Shown here: positions 36,031 through 47,479 of the stretch, piece after piece
Layout of the letters: every line of letters starts with the position of its first letter
Position numbering within the stretch: position 1 is the first letter of the stretch
Translations under genes and position numbers: made by a program
Notes under the pieces: model-generated
What the model saw: only the letters and a program-made list of their open reading frames with translations
The model's database searches: none
Told to the model about the DNA's origin: nothing
NCBI GenBank assembly: GCA_028023455.1
Contig: JAQFVV010000231.1
Location: 759,001 to 823,000, forward strand
DNA: 64,000 nt
From: Epiperipatus broadwayi
Lineage: Eukaryota; Onychophora; Udeonychophora; Euonychophora; Peripatidae
Reading direction: 5' to 3'

Positions 36031-36434
36031 ACATCACTTCTAATGCTTGAATTTCTTATGAACTCCGGCATAACAAACCATTCAATTATTATATTCTTTT
36101 TGAACTCCCAGCATGCTTTCCTACAGTGACAGAGTGCAGATTTTGAATCTCAAGGTCCATGGATTGTAGCACAGCTCTGTTAATTTTGATATCTAAACTT
36201 CTTATGAACTTCTGAGAAATAGGGCCATTCAAATATATATTTATTTATCATGAGTGGTAACATAGAAAACAGCTCTATTATAGTTAAGAAGAAGTATGAA
36301 AATTGATTGAAAGCTTGGTACACAAATGATGGTGAAGCAAATGAATTTATACATAAAACAAGAAAATAAAAACCAAATCTGAAAAAATTCTAAGATAAAA
36401 CAACCATTAGTAAATAAATAAAATATTTAAATAC

Positions 36435-36840
36435 AGGTATCCCTGGAGTTTAGGTATAATTTGAACTCAGACTGTCAAGCTCCTTTCAGCCATACAATCT
36501 TCTCATACAACCAATACATATGATTACACATGTGAAAAAAATAAATGAATCTCCAATATATGTATTTCATGCTGACACAGCCTACATCATTTGGTCCAGA
36601 TCACCATCTCCCACATACATATACAATCAGTGCTCAGTTTATATTAAGATAGCAATCTTCAAACTTTAATGGATAGGTTTCAATATACTCCACTCACCAA
36701 TTCTTCAGCCATCAATACTATTGAAAATCTTATGATGGAATGCTTAAATCCCTTGTTGATGCCAATATTATTGTCATGCCCATGTTGACATTAAACCATT
36801 CTGACCCCTCATGTATAGGACTTTGACCATCTAAATACAA
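36435..36840 (-). repeat. Family E SINE-like copy
   Basis: On the minus strand it ends in GAGTTCAAATTATACC, a weakened box B. The body matches 9515-9870: TTGGTCCAGATCACCATCTC, GATGGAATGC and CATGTTGACATTAAACC. Confidence 0.6.
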
Positions 36841-36899
36841 AGAAGAGGTATGGGCAGAATACAGTCTAAATCTTTAATATTTAAATACAGATACACTTT

Positions 36900-37130
36900 A
36901 TATCTCTGGAATCTAGAAGTAATTATAGGGGATTTGAACCCAGATTTTCAAGCTCACTTCAGCCATCAAATCTATCTCATGCAACCAATACACATGACCA
37001 TACACATGTGGAAAAGATAAATGATATCTTACATATTTCATGCTAGTATGGATGACTAAAGAATTGGGGAGTGGAGTAGATTGAAACCTATCCATTAAAG
37101 TTTGAAGATTTGCTATAAACTGGGTAGTGA
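36900..37130 (-). repeat. Family E SINE-like copy with good pol III boxes
   Basis: On the minus strand GATGGCTGAAGTGAGC (box A-like) is followed about 20 bases later by GGGTTCAAATCCCC, a full box B with its stem. This supports a tRNA-derived origin for family E. The internal region (36990-37130) is shortened, with GGATGACTAAAGAATTGGGG. Confidence 0.6.
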
Positions 37131-37131
37131 T

Positions 37132-37162
<31 letters not shown>

Positions 37163-37170
37163 CATTTCCC

Positions 37171-37200
<30 letters not shown>
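37131..37200. repeat. Microsatellite (AT)n(AG)n...(AT)n
   Basis: Two AT arrays flank an AG array and CATTTCCC. The 108-codon frame across it (36913-37239, minus) is a by-product. Confidence 0.95.
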
Positions 37201-37201
<1 letters not shown>

Positions 37202-38160
37202 GCCCTTATCTGTAGGTCATAATAAGGTAGAAAGGTCAATTATTAAAAAATTTTAAATTTTAAGTTATATTTGTATGATATATAAATAATAGTAGGATAA
37301 TTAAATTTTATAGTACAATTTTAAGCTGAAAATACCTGGTATACAAAAATGTAATAGATTATTTTAAAAGAAAACAGTTAAATAAAGCTTAATAATATTC
37401 TTGCTTATGGTTGTAAAAGCTGGCCATATAAAATAACACAGCTATAAATAGTTAAAAAGTATATTAATAATTTGAGTATAATATTTTAAAACTAATAAAT
37501 TAAATAGGTGCTATATGTAGTGTATAGTATTTGTTTAATAATCAAAATTAATAGAGTATATTTTATTAATAAACTGTGGGATGGTGAGAATTATATTTAG
37601 TTTTACAATTTTAATTATTTTCCAAATTTTTTATAACATATATCAGTTTTGGTAATTTAGACCGAGACGTAAATAAAAAATCATTTGATAAAGTTAGTAA
37701 ACACGTGACCGTATATTATATACCTTCACACACACGCTTGTTAAAATAATAATAAGGTTTGTGAATTTGAAACTAAATATAATTGCCATCGATCATTAAA
37801 GTAAAAGTTTAAATGTTAAATATTATTTTAATAATTATTTTAAAAGCTTAAATAATTTTTATAAAAGCATAATTGAATTTAAAAAGTACTAGTCTAAATA
37901 ATATTTGAGACGTTACGTCATCAATTCTTTATTTTTAAACGTCTATTCTGTTATAAAACTAAACTGGATAAATTTGTTCGCGCTAAAATAAAGTTATTAA
38001 CCAATCAACGGAGGTAAATTAGCAGACAAAAATATAAGAATTAGAACTAGGAGAAGGAATGTGTAAGTGAAAGAGAAAGTAACACATTTTTGTAGCTGAT
38101 AACACCGTAGCTGGAAAAGTGATATAAATTTAAAATTTTGTATTTATTTTTAAAAATTCT
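37200..38160. other. AT-rich spacer
   Basis: It is unusually low in recognisable repeats. CACGTGACC near 37693 and ACACACACGC near 37733 are minor points. No gene is visible. Confidence 0.35.
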
Positions 38161-39060
38161 TTTGTAACATATAATATATTTTGACTGTATCGATATGGAT
38201 TGCTAATTTTAAAAGTTATCTTACCAGGGAAATTTATTCGAATTTAACCAAAAAACCTACAGTAGAGATGGAAGTACAAGGGAAAATACCTAAATTTATT
38301 ACCGAAGGAGAAATATTTGGAAAATGTCTTAATACAGCTTTATTTATGCTCAACCAGAAACTGACTGTTATAACTCAAAGAAAAATAAATGGGACGCTAT
38401 ATGAAAATTTAAAAGAGAAGTTACATGCCGTCGTCGGGAAAAAATTATGACGCACAAAATTTATAAGGCTACTTTAAAGTTATTTTGTTCTTCTCTATGG
38501 AAAAAATTTAATATGTGTTTTATTATAAAGAAAATCATGATGAAGAAAGAGTGTTTATCTTTAGAGGAAAACATTATTAAAAATATAGTACAAGAATTTT
38601 GAAATAACGAAGAGTAAAGAAAAATATGAAAGTGCTATTATGGATTTTATAGAAAAGGAGCCGAAAAAACTTTATTTTATCAGAAAAAATATTATAAAGT
38701 ATTCAATGGAAGAAATGCTTGATTTTTAAAAATATAAAATTAAATTACTAAATGAAAATGGATCCATGGAAACAGAAAATTTTAATGAAGATTTAAATAA
38801 AGTACGTACAAGATGCATCGTAAAAGTCGCACGGGAAAAATATTAGCAGACAATAGTAGAAGAGAATGTCATGAATTAATAATTATATACAATATTGTGA
38901 AAACCAAGGATTGTCATATATGAAGATTTACTAAACAGAGTAATAATTGTTTTTTACTTTAAAATAGAACATTAAGTGACTGAAGAAGAAATAAAAATAT
39001 TTTTTTTTGGCTTCAATATGAACGGTTTAAGAAAGTCTGGTGAAGAAGTATCGTAAATAT
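38160..39060 (+). pseudogene. Unrecognised broken reading frame
   Basis: The frame 38181-38450 contains EMEVQGKIPKFITEGEIFGK, NTALFMLNQKLTVI and YENLKEKLHAVVGKK. After its stop, coding-like text continues in shifted frames: LYFIRKNIIKYSMEEML (about 38670) and ENGSMETENFNEDLNKVRTR (about 38753). The mix of charged residues and persistence over about 600 bp suggests a decayed protein, perhaps an ORF1-type or other mobile-element protein. I do not recognise a domain. Confidence 0.3.
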
Positions 39061-41130
39061 AATTTAAATATTTTATTAATTTATTTTAAAATATAAAATG
39101 CTATATTAGATTAGGGAAAACATATAAACATAAATTTAATAATAATGAGATTTAAATATAATAGCTTAATAGAATGATAGAAATATTGTTTTAAAAATAA
39201 AAAGTGTGTATGGAATTTTTATATCTACAAGAATTAATGGAATGGTGAAGCCTACAGAACATGAGGGAGAAGATCAAGATCGTTTTGGTAATTTTGGTAT
39301 TTATTCATAATGCATAATGTATTTTTTTTAGATCATCGATTGATTAAGAATGATGTGTGAAAGTTTTAAAATTATAAGTACACATTTTATACAACATTAA
39401 AACATATTCTGAGATAAGAATAATTTTAAATATGCATGCAATAAGTTATTTCAAGTATAATTAATAGTATAAGTTGTCAAAACAAATTGTGATTCTTTTG
39501 AACTTTCATGTAACAAAGTATTTAGATATTTTAAAATAGTTTGTATATGATAAATATACGAGAAAAGTAGTAAAAGATTTTCTTAGAGAACAGCTGTATA
39601 GTTTTGAAATAAAATGAATTTTATTATTGTTAGAAAGGCAGATAAGAATTTGTCGATGTACTGTATAGAAAAATCTAGAGAAATAATAAGATCGGATAGT
39701 GACTTGGTAGTACTAGTGTAGAGGAAACCAAGATGATGTTTTGTTAAGAAATAAGAAAAATAAAGTATTTGGATCATAGTTAGTTTGTGTGCTTTCAGTA
39801 TAGCTAACTAAGCCCTATCACTGAACACATATATTTTGGACAGTGTCTTTACGTATCTTTTAAACTCTTTGATGTTATATAAAGCTGAAGAAATAGCTTT
39901 AGCATCACTCCTATAATAGAGGTGGGTAGACAGACAAAGGTCACTCCTCTATATTGTCTTTTTAATTCACTGTGCCATTATTGTCAAGGTTTATGACGGA
40001 TAATATTCTAGTTATTTTGATCCTGTGCATCTATTTTCGCTATCCTTGTTTCGTGAATCTGCATCGTCAGAAAGATATTTTTTACAGAAATAATGAATAA
40101 AATAGAATTGAGGGTATGTTATCGTTTAAGTAAGAATATTTTATTTACTGGAGTGTGTTAGAATTGTGTAATTTTAAAAGTGAAAGTACAAAAATCATAA
40201 AGAGAGAAAGAATCATATAATACAGTTTAAAACCAATTTGGAAACGAATATAAGATTTTTAAAAGAGAAATCTAAAACAAAGTTTTTTTTTAAGTGATAA
40301 TAAAATTTGAATATTTTTATAATAATATTTAGAAAATAAATATTGCATGTTTGTTAAGAAAATAATTCAATAATGTGTAATAGACACATATATTTGTGCA
40401 TGGTGTGTTAATAATTGTAATTACCATCTGAAGCAAGGCTTGAATGAGTATATTAGATTAATAAGCATTGTATAGTGAACAAGAAAACGTAATATCAAAT
40501 GTAGAAGAATGTTTTTTGAATCTGTAGGATTCCATATAACTAATATAAAATTAGAGTTTTATGATTTTGTAGAATGTTTACTACGAATGTAATTTTATAA
40601 AATATAATTTTAAAAAATAGTAGGGATACAAAGTATTAGGGATAATTATAAATAAATACATTTTGTAACAAGCTAAACTAAAATAAGAAATCCAATAATA
40701 ATAATATTGTATTTTTTAGCAATACTTAAAAACAGAAGAAAACGGAAAATACCTTTTTTCTTTTCGTTTTTTTATGTTGTACTAATCCTTCGAAATCAAA
40801 TAAAATGTTATAAAAACATATTTATAAACAACAAAACATAACACTTATATTAATTATATAAAAAGCCTTTTTCGGCAAATTTATTTTTTGCCCTTTTCAA
40901 ACATGTCTTCCAAAAATACTACGACTACATATACATAGCGACATCTATGTTAATACATGATAAGTAAAAAATAAAAGACAAAAGAATTAAAGAATTATAC
41001 AATTAGTATAAACAATTCATATAGAACAGCTGAAACTGAATTGGACAGCCTATATTATCATATAACTTATACAACTCTACTATAATTTAAATCTTCATTT
41101 CGTAAAATGCATTCCAAACAATTATCCACA
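39060..41130. other. AT-rich spacer, including the 3' flank of the Penelope-like element
   Basis: No gene is visible. On the minus strand at 40865-40905 a hairpin (GGGCAAA, loop, TTTGCC) followed by GAAAAAGG resembles half of a hammerhead. The segment near 40040-40080 (CTGACGATG, CACGAAAC on the minus strand) is weaker still. TAGCGACATCTATG near 40937 resembles the GCGCCATCTAG motif of other repeats. Confidence 0.3.
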
Positions 41131-43102
41131 TCAGTTATCTATCCATTCTTTTTTCATCAACCATTTATTATTCATTCCAATAGACGCCTTATATATATTC
41201 ATACAATTAGTTTTATTATACATAATATAATTTGTTTCATATAATCTGCGTCTATTAACATCTTTTATATAATTTAAAGCCCTTATACTATCAGTACAAT
41301 TAATTTTATGTCCAGTTTGCAAATAATGAACATATAATGCTGACTTATCATCTTTCCTATCGATAGCACCATTATGTTCCTTAGCTCTTTCGCTCAATTG
41401 CTTTGCTGTCTGCCCATAATAAACCATATTACAAAATTTACAAGTAATTTTATAAACCATTCCCCTTTTATATTGTATCTCGTCTATTAACCTATAATTA
41501 GTTATTAACTTATCTAAATTTCTACTATTGGCCCATCCCACATTAATATTTTCATCCAAATATTTTTTCCTTTTTTTACATAAAATTTTGTATACATTAG
41601 GTAAATATGAAATTTTAATCCATTTCTTCTTATCTTTATTATCATTTCTCTTATTTCTCTTTTTATAATTTCCTATAAAAATACTATTAATATGTCTTAT
41701 CCCATATCCGCATTTTACATAATCTTGTTTAAATTTTTCTTTTTGCAATTTAGCAAAATTTCTATCAGTGTTAAATTTATCATTTTTATATTTAAAATTC
41801 TTTATTACATTCATCTTTTGTATCCATGGCTGCCTTGAATCAATTGGTATAATTTTTCTCAATTTATCATCTTTAACAAAATGCCTAATCACAATATTTC
41901 CATCTTGACTCAAAAACATCTCAATATCTAGATATCTAATCTCATTATCAATTTCCTTCATAGTAAAACGGATATTATCCGCATTATTATTAAACTTCCT
42001 AAATAATTTATGTACTATCCTTCTATTCCCTATTACTAAACTATCATCGACATATCTAACGTAATATATTACTTCTTTTTTAATTATACTTCTTGTTATA
42101 ATATTGTTTTCCATATCATTAATAAAAACCGATGCCATTAACCCACTAATTGCACATCCCATTACCCATCCCTTATTTATTTCCCAAAATTGATTATTAT
42201 ATTTAAAAAAAAACTGTTATTTATCAAAATTAAACTTTCCTTTATTATATTAATAATGTTATCATCAGTAATGTGTAGCGATAATGCCTTTATTACTACA
42301 TCGATACTTTTCAATCTAGGAATACTAGGATACATTGACTCTATATCCATCACAAAAATACTATGATTTCTATTTACTTTCAACTTATTCAATTCATCAA
42401 TAATGGCCTCTGTATTTTTTATACAATACTGCCCATAACCAATCACATTAGCTATCCACCCGTTCAAATATTTACAAAATTTATTCAATATAAAATCACT
42501 AAAATTGAATAGTAATCTTAAAGGGTTACCTTCTTTATGTGTCTTAATTTTACCAAATATATATGGATTCTCATATGACCTAGGATATAAACAATTATAC
42601 TTCCCATCATCAATAAATCTACAAATTTTCATCTTTTTTAATAAATTTACATATTTAGTCTTTATCATATTTGTAGGGTCTTTAGACAATCCAATATATC
42701 CCTCTTTTTTATTACCAGATCTATTTTATCATGATAATCCCTATTATATATCACAACAAAACGACAACCTTTATCTTCTTTACATATTGTTAATTTATAC
42801 ACATTACATACATTCTTAATTTCATCTATTATTCTTCTGTAGTTATAATCTCTAACAGATATATCAAGTTCATATAAATGACTATTCAAAACACAATGCA
42901 GTTTCTTTTTTTCCTCATATGATATATGTGCCAATTCAATATCCGTGGTTATTTTTTTCTTTATATCTTTGTCTATAAAAAGATAAGAATTAACTAGAAA
43001 AATAAGTAGAAGTTTGGTTTTATTGTATAAACTAGTAAAATCATTTTGTGATAGGAGAGTAAGGATATCCAATGTACATAATGTAAAATAGTGTTTTTTT
43101 GT
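41131..43102 (-). pseudogene. Penelope-like reverse transcriptase / GIY-YIG endonuclease
   Basis: A nearly continuous polyprotein frame of about 650 codons copies the element's RNA into DNA and nicks the target. Order on the minus strand: LTICKEDKGCRFVV (about 42750-42790, first RT block); YIFGKIKTHKEGNPLR (about 42535-42580); FVMDIESMYPSIP with the first catalytic Asp (about 42320-42357); GWVMGCAISG (about 42150); YYVRYVDDSLVIG, the intact YVDD box (about 42035-42070); RYLDIEMF; then GIY-YIG with MVYKITCKFC (41435-41460), YYGQT, the RAKEH Arg and His, and LYETNYI with its Glu. Two one-base deletions break it: in an A6 run (about 42705-42712) and a T9 run (42215-42223, as read on the minus strand). 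No ATG opens the frame, and the upstream stop is at 43103. Otherwise it looks young. Confidence 0.9.
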
Positions 43103-44025
43103 TTATGTTATTAATAAACTTTGTTGTAAATTTATTATAAAGCTTTGTGTCTTCGTTGTTATTTCTCCACATGGATGCATGATATCACAATACACATTTA
43201 TAATTGAAACAGATATATATATATAGTTTTGCACAAAATAGGTAAACATAAAAGTGTTATAATAATTTTGAAAATTTATTTGGATGATAAAATTAAAAGA
43301 TCATAATTATATCATTTATTGGTCATAAGTTGGTTGCCACAATATTAAAATCAATTATATGCTAATGTTACCACACGTATTTTGTTGTCGGATTATTAAA
43401 ATACTGCCACGTACGTAATTATTTATTTCATTTAAGAAGTAATAAGATTATATTATACTATTATTATTATTATTATTATTATTTATTATTGTTAGTTACT
43501 GCGTAGTGAATTTATGACATAAAATTCCCTTTTCATAGTTTACTAACGTAATTTTAAATCAGTTAGAGTACAATTTATGAACCTGAGATTTTATTTTATT
43601 TTATTTATTCTATTTATTTACTTAATCTTATTTAATTGAGCTAGATTATTATTACAAAGAATATTAAGTAATGATTATTATTTTAATCGTAATGAAAAGA
43701 GCTTAGAAAGTCGTAAGAATACTATAAGTTAGTTATTTAGAATAGTGTTCTTATGCCATTGAGATAGTATCATGTGGATAATATCTCAATGTAGTCTGTC
43801 TCGTTCCCCGTGTCGTCACTCCATGTCTCATGAAAATAATAAATATTTATTCATTCATTTACAAATATATCTGTATTTATATTTTAAAAGTTAGAGCTAG
43901 TAATCATTTTAATTAATGCTGGATATTTCTTTTTTTTTTTATTTGTTAAACTGAGCTAGAACCCGTAAAATATATTTTAAACACTATATATGAAATTTTT
44001 ATGGAGGACATGGACGGAGGAGGAG
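43103..44025. other. 5' flank of the Penelope-like element and AT-rich spacer
   Basis: It contains an (AT)n tract (about 43215), a (TTA)n microsatellite (43459-43493) and no gene. On the minus strand ATGCATCCATGTGGAGAAAT near 43165 may belong to the element's leader. No full hammerhead is visible. Confidence 0.4.
43459..43493. repeat. Microsatellite (TTA)n
   Basis: About nine TTA/ATT repeats with one slip are visible. Confidence 0.95.
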
Positions 44026-44029
44026 GGCA

Positions 44030-44215
44030 GAATATATATATATATATATATGGATGGGAAATGCTGATCTGGATCAAGTGATTAGTGTTGGTTCAGAATG
44101 AACATATTGGAGATCATTCATCTTTTTCACATGAGTGTGGTCACATGCATCAGTTGTATAAGATAGGTTGGATGACTAAAGGAAGCTTGAAAGTTCTGGA
44201 TTCAAATCCCTATAA
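44030..44215 (+). repeat. Family E SINE-like copy
   Basis: It starts in an (AT)n tract, passes GCTGATCTGGATCAAGTGAT and CATATTGGAGATCATTCATC, and ends GGATGACTAAAGGAAGC, then GGATTCAAATCCCTA (box B). The box order puts the tRNA-like part at the 3' side of this strand. Confidence 0.6.
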
Positions 44216-45175
44216 TTAATAAATAAAATGGAAATAGATCTTATAGTGATGATTGTATACAGTATAAACAAAAAAAAATAAGAATAGGAAATGGATAAGA
44301 ATAGTTTTTAACAAATTTACATCAATATAAATAAAGATTAAAATAGAAATAAACTGAAAGGTATATGCACTGTGTATCAGAAAATTAAAGTAATAGATAA
44401 TTTCAGTCTTTACGGTGTATATGTTAAAAATTGTGCAGCAGACAGTAGTCAGACATCATTTCTGACTATTAGTTTGAAAATCTTATGAGAAGTTTTACAA
44501 AAAGTAGTATGATATCACATATCTCAAATATGGGTTGCTCAATCGGACTCAAGATTTCTACTACTGAAAAAGCCCCAATGTTATTTTCCAATCATGTATC
44601 ATATTAAGAAAATGTGTGGACTTTAAAAAGGACAATCCTTTAGCCACTGTTTACAAAATCTCTCCCTCCCCAATACATAGAATCTTCATGCAAATAACCA
44701 AAATTTCAGACTAACTTAGAAATAGCAAAGCCTCTGTCAAGCATAGAGAGAAATTTAAAAAATGATACAAAAGAATTGTACAACAAAGACATCAATTGGG
44801 ACAGATTGGATAAGGTCACTTACATACAAAAACCTACAATAATGGTAGACAAAATCATGGACCCTTATAATAATAGTAAAAAAAAAAATGTAAGACCAAC
44901 AGAAGTGTTAGAATTGCAACAGAAGTAAGTAAAAAGTTGTCATGATAACAGAGTTGTCATGATAACTAATCTAGAAAATTAGGTAATAACCCATAGGTTA
45001 AAAGAATCCAATTTGCCTCCCTACACAAAAAAAAAAAATTGATAAAGTGTAAAAAGTTCAATACAACTATTTAATTTTAACCCTATCAAAAAAATTTAAA
45101 TTATTTAAACCAATTGCCTTTTTCCAAATTCCATTAGTTTTTCATCCCTGACTCTTTCTTCCATTTGTGTGGCAC
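44215..45175. other. AT-rich spacer
   Basis: GAGTTGTCATGATAAC is duplicated near 44935-44965. No gene is visible. Confidence 0.35.
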
Positions 45176-45333
45176 TGAAAACTATGTCTATAATTCTTCT
45201 TAATTGTCTGAAATTTTAATAGGTATTTGGAAATCATTCATCTATAACTACACACTATTTACAACCAGAGAATATTTTGTCTACAGTACACCACTGTCAA
45301 TAGCTCTAAACTCACAGCATCAAAAAACATGCC

Positions 45334-45471
45334 ATCAAGCATTGGTGGCTGAGTAGTCAACACAGCTGCCTTACAAGCAGTTGCCCCAGGTTCACGGGTT
45401 CACTTCCCGACCGATGCTTTGACACATGAAGGAAAAAAAATAAATAAAAAAAAAAAAATAAAAAAAAATAA
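45334..45471 (+). mobile_element. tRNA-derived SINE or tRNA retropseudogene with A-rich tail
   Basis: A tRNA-like body (45338-45418) is followed by GACACATGAAGG and an A-rich tail of about 40 bases. The insertion is bounded by a 15-bp target-site duplication, 45319-45333 and 45472-45486, with 14 of 15 matches (ATCAAAAAaCATGCC/ATCAAAAAcCATGCC). This is the structure left by LINE-driven retroposition, and the good TSD implies a recent event. Confidence 0.85.
45338..45418 (+). tRNA. tRNA-like sequence, probably a pseudogene
   Basis: The acceptor strands AGCATTG and CGATGCT pair over 7 bp with one wobble. TGGCTGAGTAGTCAA is a box A. A stem GCTGC/GCAGT encloses the loop CTTACAA, which would place TAC as anticodon (Val-type). 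The T arm has CGGG/CCCG around TTCACTT, close to but not the usual TTCRANT. The variable region is long, more like Leu or Ser tRNAs. Given the poly-A tail and the TSD, this is a SINE head, not a working tRNA gene. Confidence 0.5.
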
Positions 45472-45944
45472 ATCAAAAACCATGCCTATAGCTCTTCTTA
45501 AATTTCTAAAATTTTAATGATTCTTTGGGACTTTCTCATCTATGACTACATGCTAGTTACAAAATTTAGGATATTTTGTCTACTGATAGGATATATACCG
45601 ATGTCAATAGTTATAAACTCATGGCATCAAAAATGACAATAGTTCTTAATTCTGTAACATTTTAATGAGTCTCTGGGAACTAATCCTTTATAATTATATT
45701 CTAGTTGCAACAGTAGGGCATTTTATTTTCTGATAAGAGCTATTACCAATATGAATAAAACAAACCTCGTGTATCTTGCAAGACATCCAAACAGATGCAA
45801 AACAATAGGGTTAAGCAATAATAGTTAAACCTTCATAAGTAAATCTAATAATAAGGAAATGGACTTAACATGGAGGGATGTGTGTAGGTTTATATTTGAA
45901 AGTTTTTTTTGCTTTAAAACCATCAAAACATCATGTGCTCACCA

Positions 45945-46225
45945 TTTTATATGTGCACACAGGTTTCTAATGATAGTGGTAAACTCTCCATACAGTAGTG
46001 CCATCAAAGCAAAAAGGTTTGTGCATAAAATCTTTATCTGGTGCTATTCATCCAATATCTCCAGAGAAGTTTCTAGCTTGTGGCTTTCATCAGTGAGAAG
46101 CCTTGGATTTCAGGGCATTGCATTTAGTGCTCAGGATCTAATGCAACCCTCCAGCAATTACCTTTTAACCTATTTGGTTAACTATAAAACTAGGAGTCCA
46201 AAGATTACATTGGGTTCTCATGTTA
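45945..46225 (-). repeat. Family A copy
   Basis: It contains CATACAGTAGTGCCATCA, ATCTGGTGCTATTCATCC, the hammerhead region at 46058-46100, GCATTGCATTTAGTGCTCAG and CCCTCCAGCAATTACCTTTT. It lies in an open frame (45859-46236) that is only a by-product. Confidence 0.6.
46058..46100 (-). ncRNA. Degenerate hammerhead motif, family A
   Basis: Minus-strand CTGATGA (46087-46093) and stem II with GAAAC are intact. The cleavage triplet region reads TTCTCTGG instead of TAGTCTGG, so the stem III and GTC are lost. Confidence 0.4.
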
Positions 46226-46955
46226 ACACATTTTAAAACTTCCATTTATAAGGTCACAATTTCCATTTATAAGATTACAAGAATTTGTTTAATCTCATTA
46301 AGCATGGATAAATGAATTAAAATTTTAAAAACAGCCACCTACATTAACTCTATGTGCTTGAAATATCATTATCGTGTAACAGAGCGCCATCTAGTGATTG
46401 AATAAGATAACACCATTCTTTTACACTTTCAATGCATCTAAAGTGACACGGAATAATAACCAGTAACTGATATTCTTTGCTGTTTTAATCTACCAATCAT
46501 TTCTATGTTTTCTTGTCAGTTGCTGAACTTCTGCCTTTAAAATCTCTATATTGCTTTTGAAACTTCATCTTTATTTTATTATTCTGTCAAGCAGAGAATG
46601 CTATGTGTTTTATTTTGATCGAATTATTTATTACAATCGTTGTCAGAGAACCAGTCAAAATGTCTTTTTAGGAAACAAATTTTCTTTATATAATAATTTT
46701 ATGAGTATATATATTAAAAATTATACGTATATATATATATATAATTATTGCCCTGTCATTTTACCTTAGATATGAGAAAGACTACTATTCTTTTTTCACA
46801 TCATAAAAGCAACCAATATGTTGTGTAATTTTTTTTTTTTATTTTAAAGAACAATAAAATTATATAAAAAGCTTGTAAATTAAAATACAGTACATTAATG
46901 TAAAAATCAAAAATCTTAAATAAACATTTGAATAATATTATTTGTTGGACCAATT
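46225..46955. other. AT-rich spacer
   Basis: GCGCCATCTAGTGATTG at 46384 is the motif shared with families B and H and may be the end of another repeat. The frame 46551-46769 runs through an (AT)n tract. No gene is visible. Confidence 0.4.
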
Positions 46956-46959
46956 TCTA

Positions 46960-47165
46960 TAATTTAGAAATAATTGTTAAAAGGCTTTGAAAAATTCAAG
47001 CTTTATTTAAACGTTTCGAAGACGTTCAACTGTTAGTAATGGCATACAGATTAGTTTATAACACAACATTTCAGATATTATTATTTTACTGTCTTCGTCA
47101 GGTGTTGTTGTTCTGACCAATGCTAATCCTAGCATGGGAGTCGAACCTGGGATCTTTTGATTTGT
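46960..47165 (-). repeat. tRNA-related SINE
   Basis: On the minus strand it begins GATCCCAGGTTCGACTCCCA, containing a strong box B (GGTTCGACTCC). It continues CACCTGACGAAGACAG, a short hairpin region, CTGAAATGTTGTG, then CATTACTAACAGTTGAACG. It matches the inner part of the fold-back at 2740-3135. Box A would lie outside or is lost. Confidence 0.65.
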
Positions 47166-47214
47166 AAATACTGAATTTAAGATAATGCTCTAATAAAATA
47201 GACTTTTAGTAAAC

Positions 47215-47420
47215 AGGCAAAAAACTCTCCATATAGTAGTGCCAGCTTGTGCTAACCAGAGTAATCAATGGATGCCAGAAGGCTTGTGCATAAAATCCCT
47301 ATCTAATGCCTACTCATCCAATATCCCCAGACTAGTTTACGATATAGAGAGTTTTTTGCCAGTTTACTAACAGTTATGTGCTAGCATGAGATGGTGATCA
47401 TGTGATGTTTAGTGGTTTAA
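47215..47420. repeat. Family A copy with deletion
   Basis: The minus-oriented start runs to CATCCAATATCCCCAGACTAG (about 47312). It then jumps to CGATATAGAGAGTTTTTTGCC and the inverted terminal part (GTGATCATGTGATGTTTAGTG). The CTGATGA half of the ribozyme is deleted. Confidence 0.6.
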
Positions 47421-47479
47421 AATAGACTTTTGCTATTTTTTCAAAACCAAGAATCAATGGAAGTTTATTATACACTTAT

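Larger units (their letters stand above)
45180..45745 (+). repeat. Local tandem repeat, 3 diverged units, interrupted by a SINE
   Basis: The units start around TATGTCTATAATTCTTCTTA (45184), ATGCCTATAGCTCTTCTTAA (45482) and a third near 45640 (ATAGTTCTTAATTCTGTAAC). Each is about 150 bp with a shared CTAGTTRCAAnA and TATTTTGTCTAC-like order. The SINE at 45334-45471 sits at the junction of units 1 and 2. Confidence 0.7.

Noticed and set aside
36913-37239. 108-codon minus-strand frame with IYIYIYIY runs
   Set aside because: It is produced by the AT/AG microsatellite and a SINE copy, not a gene.
40040-40085. CTGACGATG...CACGAAAC on the minus strand as a hammerhead
   Set aside because: Stem II does not close next to the core, and no stem III with a cleavage triplet follows.
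45338-45418. Functional tRNA-Val gene
   Set aside because: The T loop departs from the usual pattern, the variable region does not suit Val, and an A-rich tail with target duplication marks a retroposed copy.
45859-46236. 125-codon plus-strand frame
   Set aside because: Its middle and end lie in a minus-oriented family A repeat also found in unrelated contexts, so the frame is incidental.
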